Counted from the first letter of the stretch, positions 36,953-46,409 are shown. The stretch: DNA of 64,000 nucleotides from JBBPZK01 sp965219175 (GCA_965219175.1 CBDCNI010000001.1:2976001-3040000), one strand, 5' to 3'. Translations and numbers: made by a program. Notes: a model not told the origin generated them from the letters alone.

Positions 36953-37624
36953 TCAACCTACCAGCAACACGTGTACGTCGCCCGGCCCATGCACCCCGAT
37001 GGCGAGCGACATCTCTATGTCCCCGGAGCGGCTAGGCCCGGTGTGGAAACAGAGGTTGGCCGGGACTTCCCCCTGTCCAGCATACCGCTCTATGGCTTCC
37101 GGCACCGTACGCAGTATTCTCTCCACCGGCACGAGCGCCACGTAACTCGGCGGGAGCAGGGTCACCGTACGGCCCTTCCCCGGCCCGCCTGTCAACACTA
37201 GACTCCCCGTCTCGGCTATCGTCCAATCGGCCGTCGAGAGACCGATGTCCGCCCTCGCGGCGACCTCTCTGAAGTCTTCCAGGTCCCGCCAGACGGCGAC
37301 TTCCACACCTGCTTCTTCCAGCGGATCGTCCACTTCCAGTTCTTCCAGCTCCGTAACGTCCCACCGTACCAAGAGCTTTGCTTCACGCTCGCGGGCGAGA
37401 GCGAGGACGTACTCGCGGGCTTCCTGCAGACTCTCCACGCGCTTTCCGTGACCGCCGAGGGCTTCAAGTTCTTCGATAAAGCGGGCGGGAGGGTCTTCTA
37501 TCTGTTCTCGCTCCGGCGGTTCCGGTTTCGGGGTCCAGACCGAGTCCGGGGCGACGGTCGGACGGTACTGTCCGGCGCGGGTGCGATGGCGTATGCCAGC
37601 GAGGAATTCCGCCCGATCAGCCAT
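36953..37624 (-). CDS. lutC: Lactate utilization protein C (LUD domain)
   Basis: This 223-residue LUD-domain protein is the third subunit of the LutABC L-lactate oxidation complex. Visible: DIGLSTADWTIAETGSLVL, LLPPSYVALVPVERIL and the end GVHGPGDVHVLLVG, all family hallmarks. It overlaps lutB by eight bases. The N-terminal half is Glu/Arg-rich and less conserved, as usual. It is convergent with the second GH130 gene, with a 22-base gap. Confidence 0.92.
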   Translation of the reverse strand: MADRAEFLAGIRHRTRAGQYRPTVAPDSVWTPKPEPPEREQIEDPPARFIEELEALGGHGKRVESLQEAREYVLALAREREAKLLVRWDVTELEELEVDDPLEEAGVEVAVWRDLEDFREVAARADIGLSTADWTIAETGSLVLTGGPGKGRTVTLLPPSYVALVPVERILRTVPEAIERYAGQGEVPANLCFHTGPSRSGDIEMSLAIGVHGPGDVHVLLVG

Positions 37625-39095
37625 CCTTCAAACCCTCTTTCCAGAGTTGGCTGAAGGACTTGTCGGCGAGCGGCGGCAACTCCCGTGTGTCTGTCCAAGC
37701 CCCCAAGGGTCCGGGCAGCGGCTTTACGGAGCCGTCCCGGACGAGCGGTTTCTGTGCCATTTTGCCGAATCCTGCGCCGGCTTTGTAGGCTGCCGGGCTC
37801 TTCATCGTCTTCTCGAAGCCCTTGAACATGATGCTCTGGGCCTTTCCGGCGATGCCCTCATCCACCTGGCGGTTGCGGAGCTTTAAGAGGAGGTCGTGCA
37901 GCGGGATGCCAACCGGGCACGTCTCGGAGCACGCGCCGCAGAGAGATGAGGCGTGTGGCAGGTCTTTCGCTTCTTTATCCCCCTTGAGTAGCGGTGTTAT
38001 GACGGCGCCTATCGGGCCGGAGTAGGTCGAGCCGTAGGCGTGGCCGCCGGTCTGGCGGTAGACGGGGCAGACGTTCAGGCAGGAGCCGCACCGGATGCAG
38101 TAGAGCGCCTCCTCGAACTCGGTGCCGAGGAGTTTGGAGCGGCCGTTGTCCAGCAGGATCAGGTGAAACTCCTCCGCTCCGTCCAGCTCTCCTTCGCCGC
38201 GCGGGCCGGTTATGAAGTTGGTGTAGACGGTGATCTTCTGTCCCGTCCCACTTCTCGACAGCAACTGCACGAAGGTCGAGAGGTCCGAGAAACGAGGCAC
38301 GAGCTTCTCTATGCCCATCACGACGACGTGGACCGGCGGCACGCTCGTCACAAGACGTCCGTTTCCTTCGTTCGTGACCGTTACGACGGTACCGGTCTCT
38401 GCGACCCCGAAGTTAGCCCCGGAGATGCCGATGCCGGCCGTGAGGAATTTCTCCCGGAGACGTCCGCGGGCGAAGCGGGTGAGTTGGTCCACGTCCGGTG
38501 GCAGCTCTTCGCCGGCCACACCGGAGAGGATGCGGGAGATACGGTGCCGGTTCATGTGGAGGATCGGGCCGACTATGTGCGAGGGATGGTCACCGGCTAG
38601 TTGGGCGATCCACTCCCCGAGGTCCGTCTCGACTATCTCAAGATCCAGGTCCGCGTAGTCTTCTTCCAGTCGCCGGTTTAACTCTATCTCCTCGGTCGCC
38701 ATGCTCTTCGACTTGGTGATGACCTTCGTTCCCCGCCGCCGGGCTATGTCCGCGATGTAGCGGGCGACGTCCTCGCCGTCCCCGGCGAAAAACACGTTGC
38801 CGCCCCGCTCCTCGACGGCGTCGGCCATCTGTTCGAGATAACCATCGAGGTTCGCCATCGTCTCCTGCTTGACGTGGTACGCCCGGTCCCGAAGCTCCGG
38901 CGCATCGGGCAGCGCCGCGAGCGTGGCGTTGCGACCGGTGAGGGTCTTGTTCGTAAACAACGCAACCGAGTCGTGAAGATCCTGGTCTCTAACTGCCTTC
39001 CGGCCCCGCTCGTTGAAACCTTCGACCCCGCTTTCGATCCCCTCGTTGCGTTTGTCGGTGGTGTCTCGTTTTTCAGCAGGTTTTCTCGTCTCCAC
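37617..39095 (-). CDS. lutB: Iron-sulfur lactate utilization protein B
   Basis: The 492-residue protein has a LUD domain (about 60-300; ITKSKSMATEEIELN, GISGANFGVAETGTVV). Two [4Fe-4S] cluster motifs follow, CIRCGSCLNVCPVYRQTGG and CGACSETCPVGIP, then a C-terminal DUF3390-like tail. It passes electrons from lactate within LutABC. GTG at 39095 lies two bases beyond the lutA stop with GGAGG upstream; the frame extending to 39338 lies inside lutA. Confidence 0.94.
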   Translation of the reverse strand: METRKPAEKRDTTDKRNEGIESGVEGFNERGRKAVRDQDLHDSVALFTNKTLTGRNATLAALPDAPELRDRAYHVKQETMANLDGYLEQMADAVEERGGNVFFAGDGEDVARYIADIARRRGTKVITKSKSMATEEIELNRRLEEDYADLDLEIVETDLGEWIAQLAGDHPSHIVGPILHMNRHRISRILSGVAGEELPPDVDQLTRFARGRLREKFLTAGIGISGANFGVAETGTVVTVTNEGNGRLVTSVPPVHVVVMGIEKLVPRFSDLSTFVQLLSRSGTGQKITVYTNFITGPRGEGELDGAEEFHLILLDNGRSKLLGTEFEEALYCIRCGSCLNVCPVYRQTGGHAYGSTYSGPIGAVITPLLKGDKEAKDLPHASSLCGACSETCPVGIPLHDLLLKLRNRQVDEGIAGKAQSIMFKGFEKTMKSPAAYKAGAGFGKMAQKPLVRDGSVKPLPGPLGAWTDTRELPPLADKSFSQLWKEGLKDG

Positions 39096-39097
39096 GG

Positions 39098-39835
39098 TTA
39101 CGCCTCCCAGTTCTCCGTGTCCAGGATCTGTGCCAGGTGCAAAACGCGGGTGTCGTGACCCGTCCTCTTGAGTCTTCCCCCGAGGTGCATCAGGCAACTC
39201 GAATCGCAGGAGACGAGGGTGTCGGCCCCGCTCTTCTCCAGCGCCGCTATCTTCTCGTCGGCCATCGCCGTCGAAACATCCGGCATCTTGACCGCGAACG
39301 TTCCACCGAACCCGCAACACAACTCCTCGTTCTCCCACTCCGTGACGTCAAGACCCTCGACGTTCCGCAACAGCGCTCGCGGTTCGTCAAGCACTCCCAG
39401 CTCCCTCCGCTGATGGCAACCGGTGTGAAAGACCGTCTTGCCACTACCTCGAACACCGAGGTCCTCCACCCCGAGCACGTTCACCAGGAAGTCCGAGAAC
39501 TCCCGGACGCGGCTGCCAAGAGCCTCGAAGCGTTCCCGCTCTTCTGGAAGCTCCTCGAAGAGGAATGGGTAGTAGTGGGAGACCATCGCCGTGCAAGAAC
39601 CGGACGGGCAAACGACGTAGTCGAAGGACTCTCTCTCGAAGACTTCGAGGAAGTGGCGGGCGACGCCGCGGGCTTCGTCGAAGAAACCAGAGTTGAAGGC
39701 CGGTTGGCCGCAGCACGTCTGGCCTTGCGGGTAGGAGACTTCGACGCCGAGCTTCCTCAAGATGCGTACCACGCTGACGCCGACCTCCGGGTTCACGAGG
39801 TCCACGTAGCACGGTATGAAAAGGGCCACCTTCAT
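39098..39835 (-). CDS. lutA: Lactate utilization protein A (Fe-S oxidoreductase, CCG domains)
   Basis: The 245-residue protein has two cysteine-rich CCG domains (TCCGQPAFNSG near residue 40 and LCCGFGGTFAVKMP near 185), plus FIPCYVDL and HTGCHQ, as in LutA/GlpC. ATG at 39835 has GGGAGG nine bases upstream; the extension to 39898 adds an unlikely leader. First gene of lutABC, divergent from the LarA-type gene across 119 bases. Confidence 0.94.
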   Translation of the reverse strand: MKVALFIPCYVDLVNPEVGVSVVRILRKLGVEVSYPQGQTCCGQPAFNSGFFDEARGVARHFLEVFERESFDYVVCPSGSCTAMVSHYYPFLFEELPEERERFEALGSRVREFSDFLVNVLGVEDLGVRGSGKTVFHTGCHQRRELGVLDEPRALLRNVEGLDVTEWENEELCCGFGGTFAVKMPDVSTAMADEKIAALEKSGADTLVSCDSSCLMHLGGRLKRTGHDTRVLHLAQILDTENWEA

Positions 39836-39954
39836 AGCCAATATCCTCCCCGCCGCACAACCGACGGGTCCAGTATACAGCCGGTTTTGGTTTCTCACCC
39901 GGTGTCAACGCTGCTAGAATGATCCCATAGTAGCTTCTACTCGGGGGTGGCGGC

Positions 39955-41232
39955 GTGCAAACAGAAAAACCGGTGTACAAAGAGATCGAAGAGATGCTCC
40001 GGGAGATAGATCTCCCACATCTTGCCTCCATCGAGCAGAGAATCGATTCGCCACAGGCCCTTTCGGATATCCGGGCGGCGGTCGAAGAGACACTCCAAAA
40101 AGTCGAGCTTCCGACCGGTTCGGTCGCCGTCGGGGTCGGCAGCCGTGGCGTCGGACATATCGGCGAGGTGGTCGCGGCGCTCGTGGGCGTTTTGAAAGAA
40201 GCCGGGGCGGAGCCTTTCGTAGTACCTGCGATGGGGAGTCACGGAGCTTCGACGGCCGAGGGGCAGGCGCAAGTGCTGGCACACCTCGGGGTGGATGAGG
40301 AGACGGTCGGATGTCCGGTTCGGGCGACGATGGAGTCGGTCAAGATCGGTGAGACGCCGGCCGGTATCGAAGTGTACATGGACCGTAACGCTTACGAGGC
40401 CGACGCGGTCGTGGTAGTCAACCGGATAAAACCGCACACCGCCTTCCGGGGGACCGTCGAGAGCGGCCCGACAAAGATGCTCGCCATCGGGCTCGGCAAG
40501 CAGCGGGGGGCCCACTCCATCCACTCGGCCGGCTGGGAGAACATCCACCGCACCATCCCGGAGGCGGCGCGGGTGGCGGTCGAGTCCGGCAAGGTCGCCT
40601 TCGGGCTCGCCATCCTTGAGAACGCGGAGGAAGAGCCGTACAAAGTGGCGGCGATCCCCGCCGGGGAGCTTGAAGAGAGCGAGGCCCCGCTGCTCGAAGA
40701 GGCGAAGCGGAACCTGCCCCGTCTGCCCTTCGACGAGATAGACGTGCTGGTGGTCGATGAGATCGGCAAAAACATCTCCGGCGACGGGGCCGACCCGAAC
40801 GTCACCGGCCGCTACCCGACGACCGCCGCGTCCGGCGGCCCGGAGGTCGAGCGTATGGTCTTCCTCGGCCTCACGCCCGAGACGGACGGCAACGCCAACG
40901 GCCTCGGCATGGCCGACGTGGTCACCGAGCGTCTAGCCTCGGAGGTGGACCGCCCCGCGACCTACATGAACGCCCTCACCTCGACTACGCCCGCACCCGT
41001 AAAGCTGCCGATGGTAATGCCCGACGATCGCTCTGCAATCGCCGCGGCACTCGCCATGTGCGCCGGCGTCACCCCGGCCGAGGCAAGGCTAGTACGCATC
41101 AAAAATACCCTGGAACTCCGGAAAATGTGGGTATCGAAGGCGCTGCTCGACGAAGTCGAAGAAACAGAAGGACTACGGGTGCTCGAAGACCCGCAGCCCA
41201 TCAGCTTCGACGATGACGGTTCGATAGACTAG
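39955..41232 (+). CDS. LarA-family (nickel-pincer-dependent racemase/epimerase) domain protein
   Basis: This 425-residue protein has the DUF2088/LarA N-terminal fold: VGVGSRGVGHIGE, FVVPAMGSHGAST, NRIKPHTAFRG and GPTKMLAIGLGKQRGA. LarA itself racemises lactate using a nickel pincer nucleotide made by LarBCE, none of which is in this window. The sequence is a distant homologue, so the substrate may be another 2-hydroxy acid. Position divergent from lutABC supports a lactate or related 2-hydroxy-acid role, by inference. The start is GTG at 39955 behind GGGGGTGG. Confidence 0.78.
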   Translation: MQTEKPVYKEIEEMLREIDLPHLASIEQRIDSPQALSDIRAAVEETLQKVELPTGSVAVGVGSRGVGHIGEVVAALVGVLKEAGAEPFVVPAMGSHGASTAEGQAQVLAHLGVDEETVGCPVRATMESVKIGETPAGIEVYMDRNAYEADAVVVVNRIKPHTAFRGTVESGPTKMLAIGLGKQRGAHSIHSAGWENIHRTIPEAARVAVESGKVAFGLAILENAEEEPYKVAAIPAGELEESEAPLLEEAKRNLPRLPFDEIDVLVVDEIGKNISGDGADPNVTGRYPTTAASGGPEVERMVFLGLTPETDGNANGLGMADVVTERLASEVDRPATYMNALTSTTPAPVKLPMVMPDDRSAIAAALAMCAGVTPAEARLVRIKNTLELRKMWVSKALLDEVEETEGLRVLEDPQPISFDDDGSID

Positions 41233-41245
41233 AGTGGACGTTTTA

Positions 41246-42187
41246 TCAGGTCTTCTTGCCGGGCATTAGCTCCGACATGTCCATGGTCTTGTTCTGCGGC
41301 GGGGGGCTTACGTTGACCGGTGTGCCGAAGTCGTAGACTTCCTCGACTATAGAGATGCTGGCCTGTTTGCCGGTGCTCCCGCCTTGCGGGGAGGTCGCGC
41401 CCTTCGTGCTGGGGATCGGCATCTCCATCTCGTACTGGCGAACGCGGCCTTTCCCGTCCAGCCACACGTCGGTCGGCAGCTTGCTCGTCCCGAGTTGGCT
41501 CTCCAGCTTCTTGTACGCCTGTTTCAGGTTCCCGCCCTGCTCCTTTATGGACTTCTTGAGGTCGAGGGTGGCTTTGTAGTGGGTCGTCGGCACGCCCCTG
41601 ACCTTCTCCTCGCCGACCTTCTTCACGGAGTCGGAGACGCCGCGCAGGTACTGGAGTTGGCCTGTAGGATCGCTTGTGGCGCCCTGCATCCCGGAAAAGC
41701 TCGTCCCATACTGCTCGCTGTATAGCTTATCCAGGTCTATAACGACCCAGGACTTCTTGCCGGGCATCTGCGCCCGGAGCGCCTCGGGAAACTTCTCGTA
41801 GATCTTGCCGCCCACCTGCCGGACCTCGAAGTCACCCATCTGCGGCAAGTTCATGGTGAACCGGGAAGTCTTATCGGCGAAATCCGTAACCCCGCTACCG
41901 GTGATGCGCACGTCTTGTCCCTGTAAACCCGAGACCGTCTCGACGAGATCCACCTTAGCAGTCTTCGCCGAAGCGGTAGTCTTATACGCGACCCGCACGG
42001 CTTTCAGCGGCGCGGAGCCGTTGCCGGAAGGCTTTTGCTTCTGCCCGGACGAGCTAGAGTCCGGGGAGCCGCAACCGATGGCCGCCACGAGCAAGACAGC
42101 GCAGAGAACCCCGGCGAACGACCAACGCCGCGCCTTTGAGGAAGGCCTATGCTCCCCGCTACTACGAGCTTTCCCTCTCACGAACAT
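41246..42187 (-). CDS. LppX/LprG-like lipoprotein
   Basis: The 313-residue lipoprotein has a signal peptide ending in AAIGCGS. A Ser/Gly/Gln-rich linker precedes a mature domain rich in alternating strands (VDLVETVSGLQGQDVRITGSG, RFTMNLPQMGDFEVRQVGGK), resembling the LolA/LppX-LprG beta half-barrel that carries lipids. A later part (VRGVPTTHYKATLDLKKSI, LPTDVWLDGKGRVRQYE) matches the same group. It may bind or sense lipid at the outer face of the membrane. A strong AGGAGG lies before the ATG at 42187. It ends 13 bases from the convergent LarA-type gene. Confidence 0.75.
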   Translation of the reverse strand: MFVRGKARSSGEHRPSSKARRWSFAGVLCAVLLVAAIGCGSPDSSSSGQKQKPSGNGSAPLKAVRVAYKTTASAKTAKVDLVETVSGLQGQDVRITGSGVTDFADKTSRFTMNLPQMGDFEVRQVGGKIYEKFPEALRAQMPGKKSWVVIDLDKLYSEQYGTSFSGMQGATSDPTGQLQYLRGVSDSVKKVGEEKVRGVPTTHYKATLDLKKSIKEQGGNLKQAYKKLESQLGTSKLPTDVWLDGKGRVRQYEMEMPIPSTKGATSPQGGSTGKQASISIVEEVYDFGTPVNVSPPPQNKTMDMSELMPGKKT

Positions 42188-42320
42188 AATTGCCTCCTGT
42201 AGCAGAAAGGTCCCAGACGCAGCGCGGACGGCACGGTTTTCAGCGACGGCCTGATCCTAACAAAAGCGTCGAGTTACAAGCAATGCACAAGCCAAAAGAA
42301 ATATCAGCGGCGACGAACCT

Positions 42321-42746
42321 CTATACCTCGTCAGTAGGCAGCCGTTGATGGCCGTTGACCCAGGTTATGATCTCGGGGTCGCAGTCGGAAGGAATGCCAA
42401 ATCCCGCAGCATCTATCTGCTCTTCGAAGTTGGTCACGATCATCGTACCCGCCCAGCTTTCCGGTCCCCAGTAACCTTCTTGAGGATCCAGGACCACAGG
42501 GTCCTCCGACTCCTTTTCCCATTCCACCGCCTCGAACCAGTACCCGAACAGACACTCGGGGCGAGCCACTTCCCGGAAGAGAATGTGGACTTCATGCAGC
42601 GATCCGGATGTATCGAGGCGTACGTCTTCTATCTTGATGCGTCCTGCCTCTTTCACGAGAGGCTCGCCTTCCATCAGTTCTTGTCGGAGTTTTCGCAGGA
42701 CCCGCTGCTCGTACTCTTCTCTCGGAACCCTGATCTCTGCCGCCAT
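42321..42746 (-). CDS. Hypothetical protein, 141 residues
   Basis: I do not recognise the family. The product is acidic, without signal peptide or membrane segment. It begins with a helical stretch (EEYEQRVLRKLRQELMEGE) and continues with strands rich in aromatic residues (FGYWFEAVEWEKE, GYWGPESWAGTMIV). No Shine-Dalgarno is seen before the ATG; instead TATATA lies at 42752-42757, five bases upstream, which would place the transcript start at the ATG itself (leaderless). It sits just beyond a hairpin that ends the ABC operon upstream. Confidence 0.6.
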   Translation of the reverse strand: MAAEIRVPREEYEQRVLRKLRQELMEGEPLVKEAGRIKIEDVRLDTSGSLHEVHILFREVARPECLFGYWFEAVEWEKESEDPVVLDPQEGYWGPESWAGTMIVTNFEEQIDAAGFGIPSDCDPEIITWVNGHQRLPTDEV

Positions 42747-42774
42747 AGATCTATATATTACAAGGTGATGGCAA

Positions 42775-42802
42775 AGAGGGTCGCACCGGAGTGCGGCCCT
42801 CT
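42775..42802 (-). terminator. Hairpin terminator candidate after the first ribose-type ABC operon
   Basis: On the minus strand, an AGAGGG-x-CGCAC stem closes on GTGCG-x-CCCTCT around a four-base loop, with one mismatch and a short T run after it. It starts 20 bases beyond the binding-protein stop at 42822. Confidence 0.55.
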
Positions 42803-42821
42803 CGCAATGTCTCGCTAATTT

Positions 42822-43865
42822 CTAGCCTTTCGGCGTCTTCGTTGGTGGGTTGTCACAGCTCGGTTTGAGGAGGTCTTTGATCTCCTTGTTGTTGACGTTG
42901 TCTTTGGTGATCAGGGCGGCGCCGGTGTCTACGTTCTTGAGGTTACCACCTCCACGGAGTCCTTTTACGGCGAGGTTCACGCCATCGTAGCCCATGCGGA
43001 AGGGGTTCTGGGCGACGAGGGCAGTGATGACGCCCTGTTTTACGCCTTTGATCTCATCGGGCGCGGTGTCCCAGCCGACGATGGTGATCTTACCCGCCTT
43101 GCCGGCCTGACGAACTGCTTCGGCGGCGCCGAGCACACCGGGCTCGTTGGCGGCGTAGATGGCGTTGAGGTCTGGGTGGGCCGTCAGGATGTCGTTCGTC
43201 ACGCGCAGGGCGGTATTGTAGTCACTCTGGCTGGACTGCTCAGCCACCAGCTTGAGTTGCGGGTTCTTCTTCATGACATTCTTGAACCCTTTGGCGCGGG
43301 TGTCGTTGGTGGCGGTACCCGGCTGGAACGGGATGAAGGCGACCTTCCCGCCCTGCTTGCCGAGCTTCTTCGCCATCAACTCGGTGGCCCTCTCGGCGGC
43401 GGCAACGTTATCCGTCGCCACCACCGGGACCTTCTTGGGCTGCGGGTCGGTGCCGGAGTCTATGTTGACCACGGTGAGCCCCTGATCCAAGGCCTGCTTG
43501 GTAACTTGATTGAGCACCTTCGCGTCGGTAGCGGCATAGACCAGCCCGTCGACGCCCTGGGTTATGAAGTTCTGGAGCAGGTTGACCTGCCCGTTTACGT
43601 CGGTCTCGGCGGTAACCCCGTCCCACTGGACGCTAACGTCTCCCTTGGACTTCTTGGCGGCGCACTGGGCTCCTATGCGGACCTGCTCCCAGAAGTCGAA
43701 GCCGACCGCTTTCGGAACGACGGCGAGCCGGATCGGTCCCTTCTTACCTCCTCCGCTGCCGCCTCCCTGATTCCCTCCACCGGAATCCCGGACCTGGGCG
43801 CCGCATGCCGCCACGGTCATGGCGAGAGCGGCGGACAACAAGACCACCAATATACGTTTGCGCAT
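42822..43865 (-). CDS. Ribose-type sugar ABC binding lipoprotein
   Basis: This 347-residue periplasmic-binding-protein type I (PBP1) lipoprotein has a signal peptide with lipobox VAACGAQ and a Gly-rich linker. Two Rossmann-like lobes follow (FDFWEQVRIGAQCAA; DGLVYAATDAKVL; NAIYAANEPGVLGAAEAV; ITIVGWDTAP). The related group binds pentoses, hexoses or autoinducer-2-like furanoses. It is last in an operon of isomerase, ATPase, permease and binding protein. The ligand is not readable from the sequence; the linked fucose/arabinose-isomerase-like enzyme points to a deoxy- or aldopentose sugar. Confidence 0.92.
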   Translation of the reverse strand: MRKRILVVLLSAALAMTVAACGAQVRDSGGGNQGGGSGGGKKGPIRLAVVPKAVGFDFWEQVRIGAQCAAKKSKGDVSVQWDGVTAETDVNGQVNLLQNFITQGVDGLVYAATDAKVLNQVTKQALDQGLTVVNIDSGTDPQPKKVPVVATDNVAAAERATELMAKKLGKQGGKVAFIPFQPGTATNDTRAKGFKNVMKKNPQLKLVAEQSSQSDYNTALRVTNDILTAHPDLNAIYAANEPGVLGAAEAVRQAGKAGKITIVGWDTAPDEIKGVKQGVITALVAQNPFRMGYDGVNLAVKGLRGGGNLKNVDTGAALITKDNVNNKEIKDLLKPSCDNPPTKTPKG

Positions 43866-43890
43866 GTACTTCCTCCTTCTCTTTCTCTGT

Positions 43891-44889
43891 CTACTCCGAA
43901 GCCGCTGCGAGACGGCGCCTTCTGTACTGGTCCCAGATCACCGCCAGCCAGATAACGACGCCGATGATCACCTGCTGGTAGAAAGTATTTATGTCGAGCA
44001 GGACGGCCCCGTTCCGGATCAGGGCAATAAGGAAAGCTCCGATCAGGGTCCCGAGGACCGTACCCTGCCCTCCGAAGAGACTGGCCCCGCCTATAACCGC
44101 CGCGGCGATCACGTCCAGCTCCAGGCCTATGCCGAAGTTCGGCTGCCCCGAGTTAACCCGGCTCATGGCTATCATGCCACCCAATCCGGCGAGAGCCCCG
44201 GAGATGACGTAGACGCTCGTCAGGTAGCGCCGGATCGGTATCCCGGAGAGTCGGGCGGCTTCGAGGTTCGAGCCCATCGCGTAGGCGTAACGTCCGAGCC
44301 TGGTGCGCGAGAGGACGATGTAGCCCGCGACCGCGACCACGAGGATGATGATGATCGGGATGGGTATAGGCCCGATCACCCCCTGCCCCAACAGCCTAAA
44401 CGAGTCCGGCGCCCCGAAGACCGCCTTCGCGTTGGTAAAGATGTAGACCAGTCCGCGGGCGACGGTCAGCATACCCAGCGTCGCGATAAACGGGTTGAGC
44501 CCGGCTATGGAGACCAGCAGCCCGTTGACCAGACCGGCCCCGGCGCCGACCAGGATGCCGCCCAAGATCGCCAACGGCACCGGCAGTCCGGCTCCGGTTA
44601 TCATCATGACCCCGAGCACGCCCGCGAGCGCCGAGACAGACCCGACGGAGAGGTCTATACCCGCCGTGATAATAACCATCGTCATGCCGACGGCTATAAC
44701 GGCGGTGACCGCCGTCTGGGAGCCGATGTTGAAGAGGTTGTCGGCGGTCAGGAAGACCGGCGAGGCGAAAGACAGAACAATGAACACTACGATCAAGGCG
44801 CCCGCGGCGGCGAGCTGCGAGACGATGTCCGAGAACCTCTCGCGCAGAGCTTCCCTGACTCCTCCGGTGGTTGCCGTCGTGTCGCTCAT
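43891..44889 (-). CDS. Ribose-type sugar ABC permease (RbsC-like)
   Basis: The 332-residue BPD_transp_2 permease has 8 to 10 hydrophobic segments, the family motif GIDLSVGSVSALAGV and the cytosolic coupling region EAARLSGIPIRRY. Its ATG overlaps the ATPase stop (ATGA). It forms the channel of the importer with the adjoining ATPase and binding protein. Confidence 0.94.
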   Translation of the reverse strand: MSDTTATTGGVREALRERFSDIVSQLAAAGALIVVFIVLSFASPVFLTADNLFNIGSQTAVTAVIAVGMTMVIITAGIDLSVGSVSALAGVLGVMMITGAGLPVPLAILGGILVGAGAGLVNGLLVSIAGLNPFIATLGMLTVARGLVYIFTNAKAVFGAPDSFRLLGQGVIGPIPIPIIIILVVAVAGYIVLSRTRLGRYAYAMGSNLEAARLSGIPIRRYLTSVYVISGALAGLGGMIAMSRVNSGQPNFGIGLELDVIAAAVIGGASLFGGQGTVLGTLIGAFLIALIRNGAVLLDINTFYQQVIIGVVIWLAVIWDQYRRRRLAAASE

Positions 44890-46409
44890 GCCGCCGCCTC
44901 CTTTGCTCCCGTCGCGAGGGCGATGATCCGCTCCTCGGAGAATTCCTCACGCTCAATCACGCCAGCTACCTCTCCTTCGTGCATCACCAGGATGCGGTCG
45001 CACATGTTCAGAAGCTCCGGCAGATAAGAAGAGATCAAAACCATCCCGTTCCCCTCTTTGGCGAGCTCCCCGATGAGCCCGAACATCTCCGCCTTCGCCC
45101 CCACGTCTATGCCGCGCGCGGGCTCGTCGAAGAACAGGACCTTGGCCCTGGTCTCGAGCCAGCGGGCGACGATCACCTTTTGCTGGTTACCACCGGATAA
45201 CACCTGCACTTTCCGCCGGACGGAGGGCGTCCTTATGTTCAACTCCTCTTTCCGTCGTTGTGCGGTCCGGCGCTCCTCTCCGAGGTTTATGAAGCCGAAG
45301 CGGGCGGGCAGGTTGGCGAGCGTTATGTTCTGGTCCACCCCGAGTTGAAGCGCCAGCCCGTCGCCTTTGCGGTCCTCCGTCAAGTATCCGAGGCCGGCGT
45401 CGATGGCGTCGCTTGGTTTCTTGATCTTGAGCTTTTTCCCCTCAAGCTCCACGGTGCCGGAATCTTTACGGTCGGCACCAAAAACGGCGCGGGCAAGCTC
45501 CGTGCGCCCGGCCCCGACGAGCCCGGCGAAGCCCAGGATCTCCCCGGCCCGCACCTCGAAGGAGCAGTCTTTCAACTTCTCGCCGCGACTGATGCCGCTC
45601 ACCCGCAACAACACGTCGCCGATCTCTACATCCGGCTTTGGGTACAGGTTGTCTACCTCGCGGCCGACCATCAAGCGCACCAGCTTGTCCTCGTCCAGCT
45701 CGGAGACGGGCTGAGTATCAACGACCTTTCCGTCTCGCATCACGGTGACGCGGTCGCCGATGTTGAAGATCTCATCCAGCCGATGAGAGATATACAGGAC
45801 AGCTATGCCGTGTGAGGTGAGGTCCCGGATCACCCCGAAGAGCCCTTCGATCTCGCGCTCGGCGAGCGTGGCGGTCGGCTCATCCAGGATGAGGACCTTC
45901 GCGTCGATCGCCAGAGCCTTGGCGATCTCGACCCGCTGCTGCTCTGCGACCGTGAGCCCTCTCACCAGGCGATCTGGGCTCACCTGGAGCCCCACCCTTT
46001 CCAGGAGCCCTCTGGCATCTTCCCTCTCCGTCCGGCGGTTGACGAACCCCGCGCGTCCGGGCTCGCGTCCGAGGTAGAGGTTCTCGGCAACCGACAGATG
46101 TGGAGCCAGGGCGAACTCCTGGTAGACCATCGCCACCCCGAGGTGCTGGGCGTGTCCCGGACCGTGAAACTCGACGCGCTCGCCGGAGATCTCCACCTCC
46201 CCCCGGCTGGGCCGCTCGACCTGCGAGAGCAACTTCATCAGGGTTGATTTTCCTGCCCCATTCTCCCCGGCCATCACGTGGACCTCGCCGGGCATGATAT
46301 CCAGGTCCACATCGTCCACGGCGAGCACACCGGGGAACTCCTTCGAGATGTTCTTCAACCGGATAACAGGATACCCCCTCTCAGATGCCTCGCTCTCAGG
46401 TGACGACAT
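44886..46409 (-). CDS. Ribose-type sugar ABC ATPase with two nucleotide-binding domains
   Basis: The 507-residue duplicated ATPase of RbsA/XylG/MglA type has a complete first Walker A (GENGAGKSTLMKLL), a degenerate first signature (LTVAEQQRVEIAKAL) and Walker B (VLILDEPTATL). The second domain has GAGRTELAR in place of a full P-loop, with signature LSGGNQQKVIVARW. This asymmetry is normal for the family. ATG at 46409 is chosen because GGAAAGGAGG precedes it; the frame runs to 46430. Confidence 0.95.
   Translation of the reverse strand: MSSPESEASERGYPVIRLKNISKEFPGVLAVDDVDLDIMPGEVHVMAGENGAGKSTLMKLLSQVERPSRGEVEISGERVEFHGPGHAQHLGVAMVYQEFALAPHLSVAENLYLGREPGRAGFVNRRTEREDARGLLERVGLQVSPDRLVRGLTVAEQQRVEIAKALAIDAKVLILDEPTATLAEREIEGLFGVIRDLTSHGIAVLYISHRLDEIFNIGDRVTVMRDGKVVDTQPVSELDEDKLVRLMVGREVDNLYPKPDVEIGDVLLRVSGISRGEKLKDCSFEVRAGEILGFAGLVGAGRTELARAVFGADRKDSGTVELEGKKLKIKKPSDAIDAGLGYLTEDRKGDGLALQLGVDQNITLANLPARFGFINLGEERRTAQRRKEELNIRTPSVRRKVQVLSGGNQQKVIVARWLETRAKVLFFDEPARGIDVGAKAEMFGLIGELAKEGNGMVLISSYLPELLNMCDRILVMHEGEVAGVIEREEFSEERIIALATGAKEAAA

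Noticed and set aside
39836..39954. Promoter for lutA from a TTGACA on the minus strand near 39905
   Set aside because: The nearest -10-like hexamer, TATACT, is about 25 bases away, too far for a normal promoter.
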